Positions 33,100 through 46,217 are shown, counted from the first letter of the stretch. The stretch: 64,000 nucleotides of DNA from Panulirus ornatus (GCF_036320965.1 NC_092249.1:1820114-1884113), one strand, 5' to 3'. Numbers and translations: made by a program. Notes: generated by a model not told the origin, from the letters alone.

Positions 33100-35460
33100 A
33101 GTTCCCCTCCCCCCAAAAAAAAACCATCTCTGTCTTTTCTCTAGACTCTTCCCTCCGTGCTATACAATGTATAACTTCGGTATAGGTTTGTGTCTATATC
33201 TTTCAACAGTCAGGATATAGACGTGGAATTAAGCCTACCCCGGTGGTGTTCACCTTTGACCCCGATGCATAATCAAGGACCCTAATTGCCTCACAGAGAC
33301 AACGTGTCATGAAATAAACGACAGGGGCACAAAACAGAATAATTGCGAAGCGGGCCAGTGTGTGAGAGATATAGATTCCTCTCACTGAATAGATCCTTCG
33401 ATATGCTTCACAGGTTAGGGTTGGGAGGGTCAAGGATAGATCTGCCACGTCCATCAGGCTGGGACAGAGGTCAAGGATAGATGACCCACGCCCGACACAC
33501 TAGAGGTTAGAGTCACTATCTGTAATAATACCAGTCTATCCTCAACCCTTCTGGTTCCACTTATGACCATGACACAATATTTCTCGTATATGTTTACGAT
33601 ATACAACTCTTTAACTTCTGCACTACGAACAGCATATCAATACAGTGCCATCCCTTGCCTCTGTATGGACATAATGACACCGTCCCGATAGAGAAAACAT
33701 ATGGAAAACGCCCATGATATCAGCGGACAATGAAAACATTTGGGAGAAATGGAACACATTTTTTTTTTAACTAACAAAATTAAGATCACTAATCGAATTT
33801 CTCCCCCGACAGAAACTGTCGAACTTAACAAAAATTATAAGTACAGCTAAGATACTGTTCAACTACAACAGACATGAGAATTATGGCGATAATATAACTA
33901 CAACATACGAGCCTACAACCCCAGGCTGGCTGGCTGGCCTCAAAAGACGAAAGGGGGGGGTGGGGTGTCACCGGCCAGGAAGTTCCCCAACTCATTTTCT
34001 GACACTCTTTCCAGCATGATGAACCATGACAGCAGTTACATGTTGCTGTGGCCTCCCCTTCAGTCTCCACCGCTCCACCATCACCAGCACCTCCATCATA
34101 ATTCACTTCCCCCACCAACCCATCCCTCGTCTTACTCCTCCACCACTAGGGACATTCACCAACGCTTAGCCTCATTTACTCTCCAACAAAACCGAACCTT
34201 CTCCCACCAACACCTCATTCTTCTCCGCCTGGACGACCCGCTTCCTCCAACAACTCACCAACAGCATGGTAAACAGATACCAAAAGGCCTCGCCAACGTT
34301 CACATGCGCCTCCCCCCACACACCTCACCACCATCACTGATTGTTGGAGATGAGTGTGGTTGTCCTCTACCACAGCATCATGGACCACGTCAACACATCC
34401 ACCTTCCACCACTTCAACACTTACCTAAATCCATTTCTCTCTCTCAAAAAAAAAAAAAATCAGAAATTTAATGAGCAAAACATCTTCCCAATCCAACCGA
34501 CAGAATTACACTAATTACAAATTAATCCTTTAATTATATTTCACATTACATACACTCGTATTGGAAAAAGGGTTGTGTATAATCATGCTTCCCCCCCTAG
34601 TGTGGTTTATCTTGGGGATTTCCTAATAAGTTTCACGGGATTTCCTAATGAGTTTCACCTTAGCTTTCCCTAGTGTGTTTCATCATGCCTTTCCCCCTGC
34701 GTGTTTCACCTTAAACCTTTCCCTGGCGTGTTTTCCTTGATCTCTGCAGTCAAACTGGCGGGTTTCCAACCCTCCGTCCCCATCAAACACTCTATCCATC
34801 ATACTAATCATCCTAGGCCCCTTCTTCCTCCCCCCCCCCCCCCACCATCCATCACAATTTCCTTCTATGTAAATGACTGCCTCTCTGCTTCCTCCACATC
34901 CTTCATACATATCCTTCCTCCCTCATTTTCCTCATGTATACACTCGCTGGCTGAATATTCATGAATCATACAACCCTCTTGGTCGAATATTCTTCATGCA
35001 TACAGTAACTGGTCTAATTTTCTATATGCCCACACACTCCATCCACACATGTATACATATGTACACCCACACATGTATACATATGTTGGCCTCATACATA
35101 CGAAAACCTACAGACTCCCCATCTTGTCAAACATACACCAGCATCAATAACCATCGTATACATCAATGTAAACCTGCACAGATGTAGAGGCTTGTATAAA
35201 TCATGGTATATAAATTTGTATCCAATAAACTTCACTTATTAAACCCTCAAAACAGTGCAATAAAGTTCGTATTCATTCTTGTATATTCCTAAAAGAACTT
35301 TAAAAAGCAAGTCTTAATCAAACCTAGCCAATAAATATGTGCTTTGAATTATAAGAAAATATCAACTGAAATGAATCAATACGACACTGGTCATGGATAT
35401 ATCCACAAAATTTCATGGTCTTTCGTATTTCCACCCATGAGGACCACATCTCCCCTACAC
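33100..35460. other. mixed unique sequence
   Basis: Pyrimidine-rich at 34030-34470, with an open 168-codon plus-strand frame rich in P/H/S that I attribute to composition. Decayed repeats of about 33 bp lie at 34600-34740 (tttcctaatNagtttcacc). Confidence 0.35.
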
Positions 35461-35471
35461 CCCACTCCATA

Positions 35472-35618
35472 ATCTGGGGGGGAGGAAGACGGTACGCTGA
35501 GACACCATCCCCCCTTAATCTGGGGGGGAGGAAGACGGTACGCTGAGACACCATCCCCCCTTAATCTGGGGGGGAGGAAGACGGTACGCTGAGACACCAT
35601 CCCCCCTTAATCTGGGGG
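35472..35618. repeat. minisatellite, 47 bp unit, 3 copies
   Basis: Unit atctgggggggaggaagacg + gtacgctgagacaccatccccccttaa. Copies are nearly identical, implying recent expansion. Confidence 0.95.
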
Positions 35619-35700
35619 CACAGAGATCCCCCCGCGTTAAGGGGGTAGCGCCGTTCATGCTCAATAAGGCTACTGTTTACCATATAATTGAAGTGTGTGA

Positions 35701-35704
35701 GTGT

Positions 35705-35735
<31 letters not shown>

Positions 35736-35741
35736 GGGGGG
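35701..35741. repeat. (GT)n passing into G23
   Basis: GT units to about 35718, then 23 consecutive G (35719-35741). Strong quadruplex potential and a likely sequencing-error site. Confidence 0.9.
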
Positions 35742-35851
35742 AGAGGGGCACTGACCACCCTAGCCTAGCCCCCCTCCCCCCCCCTCTCCCATCCCCAGGA
35801 GGAAACTCCACGGGAAATGTACCTCAGCAATCCCATGGCTCCGTCACCCGG

Positions 35852-35975
<124 letters not shown>

Positions 35976-36014
35976 ACCAGCAGACTCTGTCAAACCATTT
36001 GGCTATCTACCAAC

Positions 36015-36017
<3 letters not shown>

Positions 36018-36056
<39 letters not shown>
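36018..36056. repeat. (GT)n microsatellite
   Basis: About 19 units. Confidence 0.96.
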
Positions 36057-36058
<2 letters not shown>

Positions 36059-36504
36059 CACGTACTCGACCCGTCCGCCTGTAGTGATTACGAAAATAAA
36101 TAATATTTCAGAGCAAGCGACGGCGTCCTGATATCATGATGGCTACTGGCCAGAAATATGATAACAGGACCAGCGTTAAAAATCACAGTCGTCCAGGTGT
36201 TTGGCCAGGCTAAACACACCCTGGAAACACGACCCGGTACGCCATGTTTGGATTTACCCACATGTAGCCAACATTAACATTATTCATAGATAGTTAACAC
36301 CACTAAATCCTCACTTATCCCAAACACAGGTAAAAGTAGACCCTAACTTAATTAACACTAAACAAATCCTAATTTATCCCAAACACATGTAAGGGTAAAC
36401 CCTAACTTATTTAACACTAAACAAATCCTCCAAACACAGATAATGGCGAGGTAAACAAAGCCTGACACCCCGTAAAAAAAAAAACGCTAACAAATTCCAA
36501 CAAA

Positions 36505-37488
36505 CACCACACTTAGAAAACGTGAACAAGTCCTTACTTAACCCACACCACACTTAGAAAACGTGAACAAGTCCTTACTTAAACCACACCACACTTAGAA
36601 AACGTGAACAAGTCCTTACTTAACCCACACCACACTTAGAAAACGTGAACAAGTCCTTACTTAACGCACACCACACTTAGAAAACGTGAACAAGTCCTTA
36701 CTTAACCCACACCACACTTAGAAAACGTGAACAAGTCCTTACTTAACCCACACCACACTTAGAAAACGTGAACAAGTCCTTACTTAACCCACACCACACT
36801 TAGAAAACGTGAACAAGTCCTTACTTAACGCACACCACACTTAGAAAACGTGAACAAGTCCTTACTTAACCCACACCACACTTAGAAAACGTGAACAAGT
36901 CCTTACTTAACCCACACCACACTTAGAAAACGTGAACAAGTCCTTACTTAACCCACACCACACTTAGAAAACGTGAACAAGTCCTTACTTAACCCACACC
37001 ATACTTAGAAAACGTGAACAAGTCCTTACTTAACCCACACCACACTTAGAAAACGTGAACAAGTCCTTACTTAACCCACACCACACTTAGAAAACGTGAA
37101 CAAGTCCTTACTTATCCCACACCACACTTAGAAAACGTGAACAAGTCCTTACTTAACCCACACCACACTTAGAAAACGTGAACAAGTCCTTACTTAACCC
37201 ACACCACACTTAGAAAACGTGAACAAGTCCTTACTTATCCCACACCACACTTAGAAAACGTGACCGAGTCCTTACTTAACCCACACCACACTTAGAAAAC
37301 GTGAACAAGTCCTTACTTAACCCACACCACACTTAGAAAACGTGAACAAGTCCTTACTTAATCCACACCACACTTAGAAAACGTGAACAAGTCCTTACTT
37401 AACCCACACCACACTCAGAAAACGTGAACAAGTCCTTACTTAACCCACACCACACTTTAAAAACGTGCACAAGTCCTTACTTAACCCA
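36505..37488. repeat. minisatellite, 41 bp unit, about 24 copies
   Basis: Unit acttagaaaacgtgaacaag + tccttacttaacccacaccac. Most copies are identical. Variants are single-base (acgcac, atccac, tatccc, gaccgag, catactt). This is the most homogeneous large array here. To its left (36240-36480), older related sequence ('aaatcctNacttatcccaaacac') shows a decayed precursor. Confidence 0.97.
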
Positions 37489-37689
37489 AAGTTAACATCA
37501 ACAAATCTCACTTTCAATCAACATTGATAAACGCTCATCCTTCCGTACGCCTCAAAAATATGGAATAAATCTGTTCACCTCTAACTATCATTGTCCAACT
37601 AGACTAGTGAAATGTTACGACTGATTCCCGTAGACATGTGTGGCGAGGGAGGGAAGCAGGCAGGGCGTTTCGTTGGTAGCAAGGGGGAG

Positions 37690-38080
37690 AACTGGTTTAG
37701 CTAGTGACATGAGGGGAACAGGTTTAGTCTCTGACTTGGAGCAATGGGATTATCAGTGGCATGAGGAGTTGGCAGTGACATGAGGGGAACTGGTTTAGTC
37801 TGACTTGGGGGAATGGGTTTAGCTAGTGACATGAGGGAACTGGTTTAGTTTGTGACTTTGGGAAAGGGGTTTAGCAGTAACATGATGGAAACTGGCTTAG
37901 TTTGTGACTTTGGGGAAGGGGTTTAGCAGTGACATGAGGAAACTGGTTTAGTTTGTGACTCTGGGGAAGGGGTTTAGCAGTGACATGAGGAAAACTGGTT
38001 TAGTTTGTGTCTCTGGGGAAGGGGTTTAGCTAGTGACACGAGGGGAACTGGTTTAGTCTGACTTGGGGGAAGGAGTTTAG
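37690..38080. repeat. minisatellite, about 51 bp unit, 7 copies
   Basis: Unit ggtttagcagtgacatgagg + aaactggtttagtttgtgactctggggaagg, more diverged than the neighbouring 41-bp array. Confidence 0.85.
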
Positions 38081-38560
38081 TTTATTGTATGAGGATGGGT
38101 GTAGCTTGTATGGGGATAATGATGGGTAAGTGTGGCTACATAAAAAATGGGCCTCGCTTGCTGTATGGGGAGAATGTCTCTAGTCTGTTGCACAGGGGAA
38201 AAACGGGTTTAACTTGTTGCATGAGGAGAATGGGTCTAGATTGCTACACACGTAAAAACTGGTTTAGCTTACTGCATGTGGGTGGGGGAGAGTCTAGCTT
38301 ATTTTTTTGGTATGGGGAGAGAAAAGGCGACCCAGATGCATGGAGCAATACTCTCCATTGGGAATGGCAGCTTCCATTATAATTAACCCGGGAGTAGGAA
38401 ATGCTCGAGACGTCCCAGTAATGAACACAGGGTCTCGACCAGACAATGGTGTCTGCCACCACGAGACCTTAGGCTGGGGTACTTAATGTGGGTCAACAAT
38501 TCCTCTTCACATTTCAAACGACAAGTGATAAATATATAATTCTTATATGATCAAACAAAT

Positions 38561-38562
<2 letters not shown>

Positions 38563-38627
<65 letters not shown>
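38563..38627. repeat. (TA)n microsatellite
   Basis: About 32 units. Confidence 0.97.
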
Positions 38628-38629
<2 letters not shown>

Positions 38630-38924
38630 CTAAAGGGTAAAAGACGCGTGGTCTCAGTTACCTAAGTACTGTAATCTGACTATGTTTACGATGTACTGCG
38701 TTTAGTAACTGACTCGGCAACATTCAAGAGGTCTGAGCGCCCGGTCCGGGCTTCACCCCTGTGAACAAACGCGATGACGACTGTTCCAAAACAAGAGGTT
38801 CGGTTTTTGGCCCCGTTCAATACTCTCGCTTCAGGACTGTCCTCAATTTCATGGCACGTTTCCAAACGGAGGTCGCGACGCTCACAGGAATACGTAAGGT
38901 CGACTGAGGCATCCTACACACTAG

Positions 38925-39170
38925 GGCATCCTACAGTGTTCAGACTGAGACATCCTACAGTGTTCGTACTGACGAATCCTACAAGGCTCAAACTAATGCA
39001 TCCTAGTCTTCACACTGAGGAACTCTACAGTGTCCACACTGTGTAATCTTGCTAAGATACGACTGATGAATCATACGAACTTCAGACCTACGAATCATCT
39101 GAAGTTCAGACCTACAAATCATACCAAGTTCAGACTTCAGGAATCCACGATGTTCAGACAAAATGAATCA
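38925..39170. repeat. decayed tandem repeats, about 29-31 bp unit
   Basis: Recurring cNaatcctacagtgttcagac / gaatcatacgaagttcagac blocks, 8 or more diverged copies. Confidence 0.7.
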
Positions 39171-40050
39171 GGAGGGAGAGCAGGAGGACATTACACGGGA
39201 CAGCCACCTTCTCAGGGAGAAAGGATTTATCAGGTGATTACGTTAAGGGAGCAGGAAGGGAGGAAGGGAGGAGGGAGGGAGAGGGCGCTCCCTGAGGGAG
39301 GATATAAGAGAGATGAGATTAGGAAGAGGGAACTAGAGAGATAGAAGGAAAACGAACAATAGCGTGATGGCAGGATATTATATAGAAGGCAATCAGGGGA
39401 AAAGGGAATTTGACAATTGGATCGGACGAGCGAGGAGATGGGCGAATAACTCTCCAGAAAATTAGAAAGAACTCACATTTTCCCTTACGTCTAGACACGT
39501 CTATTCTTTAATGTCACACAATATTCACGAGAGGAACCAAAATAATACCCACAATACCGGCTCTACGATCACAAATGAAGGAGAGAGAGAAAAAAAATCT
39601 CTCCTACAATATTACGAACAATTAAAATCACTTGAACCCCTTCCATAAAAAAAAAAAATATATAAAACTACCCCACGCTATTTCGGGGGGCGCCTCATAA
39701 AGTGGGTTGGCACAATTTGCGCCACTACTATAATCATTATCACAAGTATAATACGGTCGTATTCTCCAGCTGTGAGCACTCCTCCCTTCCCTCCCTCCAA
39801 CCCACGACTCTTTTAACGACGCGCTGGGCACTGGTAGCGAAACAAAGAGGAGGTCCGTCGCCATGTCTGCATCTAGGAGGCCTGCAGCAGCAGCAGCAGC
39901 TAGCCATAGCTGTCTTCGTCAGGATCCGGGATGGGTGGGAGGGAATGGCCACTCCCTGGCGCAATTCGACTCACGTCGAGGACCTACGGGCTGGAGCTGA
40001 GGGCGTCGTCGGTATGAACCGGCAGTGTTCAAGGGCGGGAGCCCCTCCGG
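39171..40050. other. unique sequence with a plus-strand open frame
   Basis: Contains a short (CAG)n (39883-39900) inside an open plus-strand frame of about 148 codons (39702-40148). No recognisable domain. The frame's 3' part lies in decayed 35-bp repeats. Confidence 0.3.
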
Positions 40051-40059
40051 GAGCCGCTA

Positions 40060-40290
40060 AATATGAGTTAGAGACCCTTCGGGCTAAGTTCGGGGTGCTT
40101 AAAGAGCCTTTAGAATGGCTCGAGGTGCTAATAGAGCCTTTGGGATGAGTTTGGGGCACTAAAGGAGTTTTTGGGATGGGTGGCGTCACGAAATGAACCT
40201 TGGAGATGACTTTGGGTCACCAAATGAGCTCTCACGATGAGTCTGGTGCTAAAAGAACCTTCGTAATGGGCTGGGGGGCCTCAGGCAAGC
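40060..40290. repeat. decayed tandem repeats, about 35 bp unit
   Basis: Recurring gagcctttNggatgagtttg / gggcgctaa blocks, about 6 diverged copies. Confidence 0.65.
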
Positions 40291-40962
40291 CTAAGCAACA
40301 AGGGTTTGGAGGTCGCTTATGATAGCAGTCAGAGCCATGTGGCTGGATACATAAAGGACTATCGGTGGGGGGAGAAGGCGGCGGTAAGAACGCTGTCGGG
40401 GGAGGTGGCGGGTAAGGCTTCGGGACGCTAAAGAACCGTGAAACATCCGGTGTATTCGCTGGTCCAGGTCACCGTCAGGAGCGTGCCACGCCGGGAGGGA
40501 CAGGCGCTTAGACGAGGCAGTTCAGAAAGACGTTGATTTTCGATGAGGAGGAAGATTATCTAGGACGCCCAATGCTCAGCAGTGGGGAGGAGGGGGACAA
40601 CTTAAGCCAGGCGGGCCAGCAGCTTTATTAGAGAAGAGGCAGACGATAAAGACGGCCCCAGACTGAAGCAACAAGGGAGCGGGAACAAGGATCGGGAGGA
40701 CGGAGCCAATCCCATAACTCTGGCGAGCAACACAGAGGGCTGGCACCACCCGGCCTGGAGGGCGAGCCTTCCTCCCACACTGCATTTAAGAGAGGTCGTG
40801 TTTTACAGGTGTGTTTTTAGCAACGGTAAGTGTGCGTGTGTGTGTGTGTGTGTTGAGGAGGGGGGAGTGAGAGGCATCCAGTGTGGATAAAGTGTTGGCT
40901 GTAAATATATACGGGGGAGAGAAGAAGGAGGAGGAGATTCAGTCAAAACAGGTCCTAGAAAC

Positions 40963-40973
40963 GAGAGAGAGAG

Positions 40974-41044
<71 letters not shown>
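40963..41044. repeat. (GA)n microsatellite
   Basis: About 40 units with one C interruption. A short (GT)n lies at 40830-40853. Confidence 0.96.
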
Positions 41045-41049
<5 letters not shown>

Positions 41050-41261
41050 GAGAGAATGGGTGGGGGTTGGGGGTGGCAGGCAGAAACGTTGGCAGCGAAG
41101 GGAGATGTTGGCAAGGTGACAACCCTTTAAAAGAAGAAAAAAAGAAAATAAGGATAAGTGGATGCATTTTGGCAAGGATGGTAAGTGCTGGAAGCGTGGG
41201 CGAGTGCAGGTTCTGAGAGTAAGCTATGATGGTCAGGTGTAGCCAGCGAGGATGTACTAAA

Positions 41262-41375
41262 TTTTGCTGGGGATGGTCTGGCTCTGAGAGCGAAGGTTTT
41301 GCTGGGGATGGTCTGGCTCTGAAGCGAAGGTTTTGCTGGGGATGGTCTGGCTCTGAAGCGAAGGTTTTGGTGGCA
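41262..41375. repeat. minisatellite, about 32-34 bp unit, 3 copies
   Basis: Unit ttttgctggggatggtctgg + ctctgaagcgaagg. Confidence 0.9.
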
Positions 41376-41664
41376 AGTGTTGCGTGTAAGGATCATAAGT
41401 GTTGGCCCTGACGGTAAGTCCCTGGTGTTTTTTTGTGTTGTCAGTGAGGATGTAAAGTAGAAAAAAATATATATTCTAATCCACAAAGGAGGCAATTAAG
41501 AGAGTCTTTACCGAACCGACGTAGCGAACACAGTCCAACAGCAAATCAAGCAATCAAATCACCATCCCATGACATCAACTTTGGGGTCCATTAGCAAGAA
41601 CAATCAAATCTATTTCCCCATTACCTCACCTTAATCACCATGACATAAAACTTTTCCCCTCGAA

Positions 41665-41905
41665 ATGAAAAGCAGAAATCCACAATAAAACAGATGAAAA
41701 ACAGAAATCCACAATAAAACAGATGAAAAACAGAAATCCACAATAAAACAGAGATGAAAAACAGAAATCCACAATAAAACAGATAAATACAGAAATCCAC
41801 AATAAAACAGATGAAAAACAGAAATCCACAATAAAACATAAAAAACAGAAATCCACAATAAAACAGAAATGAAAAACAGAAATCCACAATAAAACAGAGA
41901 CGGAA
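41665..41905. repeat. minisatellite, about 29 bp unit, about 9 copies
   Basis: Unit cagaaatccacaataaaaca + gatgaaaaa, with small length variants. Explains the CFIVDFCFSS-repeat frames on minus. Confidence 0.95.
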
Positions 41906-41909
41906 AATA

Positions 41910-42650
41910 AGAATTTCAAAATAAAATCACGTTAACATGAGCACGGCAATAACGACCATTCTGACATCCACCCACCCAACGTATATGCAAATGATTCATT
42001 TCAACAGACGAACACTACAGCCTCATACAAGATCCTTCAAGCTTTGCCCAGCTCAAGCTGAAGCTTGCTGTCTCCACTAGAGCATAACAGCTGAAGAAAT
42101 TTAAAGAGTCTTGAGGGCGGGGAAAAAAAAAACAAAAAAACGCTTCCCTCGTGAATAAATCTTGAATCATTTTTTTAAATGCCGCGCCATTAGCCAGCCC
42201 AGATGGTTCTCCTAGGATTACTAACGACACTTATGAGTGAAGCAGGTGGTTCTACGTGTATGTGACAGGTTCCACGTGTGCATAAACCTGGTTCACATAT
42301 CATTAACTTCACTATTTTCGGAACATTCATTTCAGTCATTTCGACCCAGGATCCCACATTATATTTCAATGCTTCGAAGAAGTAATCGAACGACCTCTCT
42401 CACTCCTTAGAAATGAGGTTCAAAGAATCTGATTCACTGCTTCGAGCCGAGATTCACACGATTATGTTTGACTGCTTCATGACCGGACTATACAGAATCA
42501 TTTCTCGTCCTGTACAAAATACCACAAACCTCAACATATTACCCAAAATCCTTAAACGTACAATGAAACGTCGAGACAAATCTTAAACCCACAATCCATC
42601 ACATTTATAGACACACAGACCCCTTCCCCTCCACACGAGATACCCACACC
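41910..42650. other. unique sequence
   Basis: Weakly repetitive phrases (attcacNNNttcatttc) only. No gene signal. Confidence 0.35.
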
Positions 42651-42656
42651 ACTCCA

Positions 42657-42725
42657 CACAGGTCACAGGTCAGGTCAAAGGCTAGGTCATCATACCCTCG
42701 TGCTCAAGGGTCGTATTCAAGGGTA
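42657..42725. repeat. 21-bp family: spacer plus right half
   Basis: cacaggtcacaggtcaggtc, then aaaggctaggtcatcat, then ccctcgtgctcaagggtcg: a spacer-like AGGTCA-rich segment followed by 1.5 right-orientation units. Confidence 0.55.
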
Positions 42726-42784
42726 AGTCTCTCAGCAACGTGGACAAACGTGTTTGTAGGGTCTGACCCATCGCAGGATGTAAA

Positions 42785-42985
42785 CAACTGTTTACTGATG
42801 GCCAATATGGCACTTCTCACAGGACATAACGGATTAGTTATTGATGCATCCAATATGGCATTTCCCGGAGGACATAACGCACTGGTTATTGACATCCAAT
42901 ATGGCATTTCCCAAAGGACACACTGGGTTGCCTACTGTCATCCAACATGGCGGGTTGTCTACTGTCATCCAACACGGTGCTTCCC
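42785..42985. repeat. minisatellite, about 53-56 bp unit, 3-4 copies
   Basis: Unit attgacatccaatatggcat + ttcccggaggacataacgcactggtt. Confidence 0.85.
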
Positions 42986-43477
42986 TATCGACACAGTGAG
43001 TTCATTAATGCTAATAACTCATCAGATTGAAGTTAATCAGATTGAAGTTAATAAATGAATAATTACGTTACTAATTATACATCTATCTTCTCACTGAATG
43101 ATATATGATCAAACGCGCTGGAATTGGCACAGTGTTTGACGCTCCTCACTACGAAGGACTGAGCAAACGTTGACAATATTGAGAGAGAATAAAGGTACAA
43201 ACCTCTGCGTTAATGGGAAAAGCATAAAAAGTTAATTACTTCTGTAATTGAAATGGAATTAGAGTAATCATAAGATATAAAGCTATTTTCCTTTATAACG
43301 TGAGTCTGACAAAATCCTCATTCACTGTCCCGGAGAATTATGTATATTAATCTTAACTTTGCGCGGCACTAGACTAAAACGGGTGATTAGGTCAGTGATT
43401 GGACCCTAATCACTTATTAGAGGAGTAAATGAACCCCCACTTGATGAAGCCTGTGACAAGACTGGTCCATGACCTGA

Positions 43478-43700
43478 TGGGCGAATCACTGTGGTATGAT
43501 AGGCCAATCACTGAGGTATGATGGGCCAATCACTGAGGTATGATAAGCCAGTCACTCAAGCATGACAGGCCAATCACTGAGGTATGATAGGCCAATCACT
43601 GAGGTACGATGGGCCAATCACTGAGGTATGATAGGCCAATCACTGAGGTATGATGGGCCAATCACTGAGGTATGATAGGCCAATCACTGAGGTCTAATCT
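43478..43700. repeat. minisatellite, 22 bp unit, about 10 copies
   Basis: Unit ggtatgataggccaatcact + ga. Alternating gatagg/gatggg variants. Confidence 0.95.
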
Positions 43701-43840
43701 ACCTCGTGAAACTAGTATCTGTCACAATTAGGCCAGTAACTGGAGCCTAATCATGGAGTTAATCACTAAGGTCTGGTCTACATTATGAAACGAGTATTCT
43801 AAACGATTAGGCCAGTAACTGGAGCCTAATCATTGGTTAA
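43690..43840. repeat. direct duplication, about 80 bp, 2 copies
   Basis: aggtctNNtctac...gaaacNagtatNct...attaggccagtaactggagc occurs twice in tandem. Confidence 0.85.
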
Positions 43841-44270
43841 AGGTCTTCCTGATTAAGACAGAAAGTCCACTGGACGACTGGGCAAATCACTAATGCCTAC
43901 ATTAAATGTGTCTTATACGTGATTCGGTGAGTGATTGGATCCTTCATGATTTTGAAACTGATTAGAATTCCACTACTTGCTAATCTTTTAAGACTTCTGC
44001 TGGTGATTATGGTGAGAAAAATGCTCATTGTGAGGCTTAATGTGATTGGAGGAAAGAATGGCCGTCATTCTCTGATTAGACGAGACAAAAAAAAAAATAA
44101 TTCATGATTACATTTTGAACAAGATCCTCTCTATAACCAGACGACACTCTACAGCAAACGTAGTGATTAGCATTACCCAATCACTCGTCTGGTGATCTTG
44201 TCAGGATCTGTGAGATAACAAGTGAACCCTAGCGATTGGTTGGCGTCCACCAAATTAACTCCAGGGATTG

Positions 44271-44846
44271 AATTTCGCTACACCAGCGAACTGACACACA
44301 GGTTACGCATCCCATGTGTGGTTTACACCAGCGAACTGACACACAGGTTACGCATCCCATGTGTGGTTTACACCAGCGAACTGACACACAGGTTACGCAT
44401 CCCATGTGTGGTTTACACCAGCGAACTGACACACAGGTTACGCATCCCATGTGTGGTTTACAGCTACGCATCCCATGTGTGGTTTACACCAGCGAACTGA
44501 CACGCAGGTTACGCATCCCATGTGTGGTTTACACCAGCGAACTGACACACAGGTTACGCATCCCATGTGTGGTTTACACCAGCGAACTGACACACAGGTT
44601 ACGCATCCCATGTGTGGTTTACACCAGCGAACTGACACACAGGTTACGCATCCCATGTGTGGTTTACACCAGCGAACTGACACACAGGTTACGCATCCCA
44701 TGTGTGGTTTACACCAGCGAACTGACACACAGGTTACGCATCCCATGTGTGGTTTACACCAGCGAACTGACACACAGGTTACGCATCCCATGTGTGGTTT
44801 ACACCAGCGAACTGACACACAGGTTACGCATCCCATGTGTGGTTTA
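44271..44846. repeat. minisatellite, 45 bp unit, about 12.5 copies
   Basis: Unit tacaccagcgaactgacaca + caggttacgcatcccatgtgtggtt. Nearly all copies are identical. One truncated unit (near 44460) shifts the register. A period of 15 codons keeps plus frames (VYTSELTHRLRIPCV) and minus frames (MGCVTCVSVRWCKPH) open for up to 177 codons. I reject these as genes because both strands stay open equally and the truncated unit is not frame-preserving. Confidence 0.97.
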
Positions 44847-44916
44847 AGCGATGATTTTTATCCCTCCTCCCCCCCCCCCCCCCACAGGCTTTGTGATACA
44901 CAGTGTGGAACGTAGC

Positions 44917-44918
<2 letters not shown>

Positions 44919-44999
<81 letters not shown>
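44919..44999. repeat. (GA)n microsatellite
   Basis: About 40 units, preceded by C17 (44868-44884). Confidence 0.97.
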
Positions 45000-45000
<1 letters not shown>

Positions 45001-45193
45001 TTCGGTCTCCTGACAGGACTGGGTCGCAGACGCCGATGGCCGATTCGTAACGCATCATCAACGTCCCCCCCCCCCCTACCCCCCCTTGCGTGACCCCCAC
45101 ACGACACAAAGATGAACCCTGAGCCAGGCGTCCAACTCGTCGCGATTTGGACGTTCAAAGATATTTCGCGTTCCATCCGCTGGGCCCACGACA

Positions 45194-45198
<5 letters not shown>

Positions 45199-45261
<63 letters not shown>
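45199..45261. repeat. (CT)n microsatellite
   Basis: About 31 units. With the (GA)n 200 bp to its left it forms a potential inverted pair. Confidence 0.97.
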
Positions 45262-45263
<2 letters not shown>

Positions 45264-45920
45264 CGCATTCCTGAAGCAATAATTACCCCTCCATCCCCAC
45301 CCCAACCCCCCATCAGGCGATTACATTGAATGGAACTACCATAAAGTTCAATCAGGGTAATTTCCCGTGTGTTCAGATCACACCGTGTGGGGAACAACGC
45401 GATTATCCGTGGTGGGATGACGGACTGAGTGGGGTCGTCTCGAGCACTTGAATTTACAGACGACTCTTTTGGTAAGCAGCATTTCCAATTTCTCTGTTAC
45501 TTCTTTGCTCTTCCTCCCTCGCTAGCCCAGTCTCATGGCAGAACACCCGTTGTAGGTAGTGGTGTGTGTCTCTACGCGCCAGCCCCCGTCTCGTAGCCTA
45601 ATTTCACCGGAGTAGGTACTCGTAGATAGGTAGGATATGTAGGTACGTCTTCTCCTCCCACGAGACAGTACCCATCACAACGTGTCCCCCCCACACACAC
45701 ACAACTAACTTTCACAAGCCCAACTCACTTGACAACTAATAACCACAGGTCTCCCTCACCCCCCCCCCCCCCCAATACCGGATAATCCGTGTGACAGTTA
45801 CCGTCTTGAAAGACGGTATCACAACCCCGTAATACACGATCACAACCCCCGTCCATCTTTGACGTCCCTTCCTAGAAATAACCGGCGAAATTCCTTCCTT
45901 CTCGAAGCAAAATCATTACA

Positions 45921-46217
45921 ATGTTTGTATGTTTTTTTATGAATAATAATTACATTCCCAACAATCCGCTAAGATGGAGGACTGCTAGAATGCGACATCC
46001 AGCGCTAGAAATCCCTGCAAGATTACCGAGGAGAAGAGGACAATCAAAACGTCTCCTAAACACAAATTCTTTTCAAGAAAAGGTTATCGAGCCGCTTCTG
46101 CTACAGCCACCCGTCACACAGCGCCGTCACTCAGCTACGCCAATAACAGTAGAGCCGATAAACCTACCACAGATGGTTCCCTCAGAATTAAAGCTAGCGG
46201 CACGAAGCCATCTGTGA
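45921..46217 (+). other. non-repetitive open frame, status unknown
   Basis: A 98-codon plus-strand frame with ordinary composition: RWRTARMRHPALEIPARLPR then RRGQSKRLLNTNSFQEKVIE, and PPVTQRRHSATPITVEPINL. It stops exactly where the 29-bp array begins. Basic and proline-rich, with no family recognised. It could be an element fragment or a chance frame. Flanking splice sites are not convincing. Confidence 0.2.

Noticed and set aside
34420..34450. Possible minus-strand microexon before gtaagt at 34420
   Set aside because: The acceptor is just a poly-T/(CT) run and the resulting exon would be under 20 nt, with no supporting frame.
33965..34471. 168-codon plus frame rich in P, H and S
   Set aside because: Pyrimidine-rich, CCA/CAC-rich composition explains the openness. 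No domain or splice support.
36505..37488. CRISPR-like array (regular 41-bp repeats)
   Set aside because: Units are head-to-tail with no variable spacers, in eukaryotic DNA.
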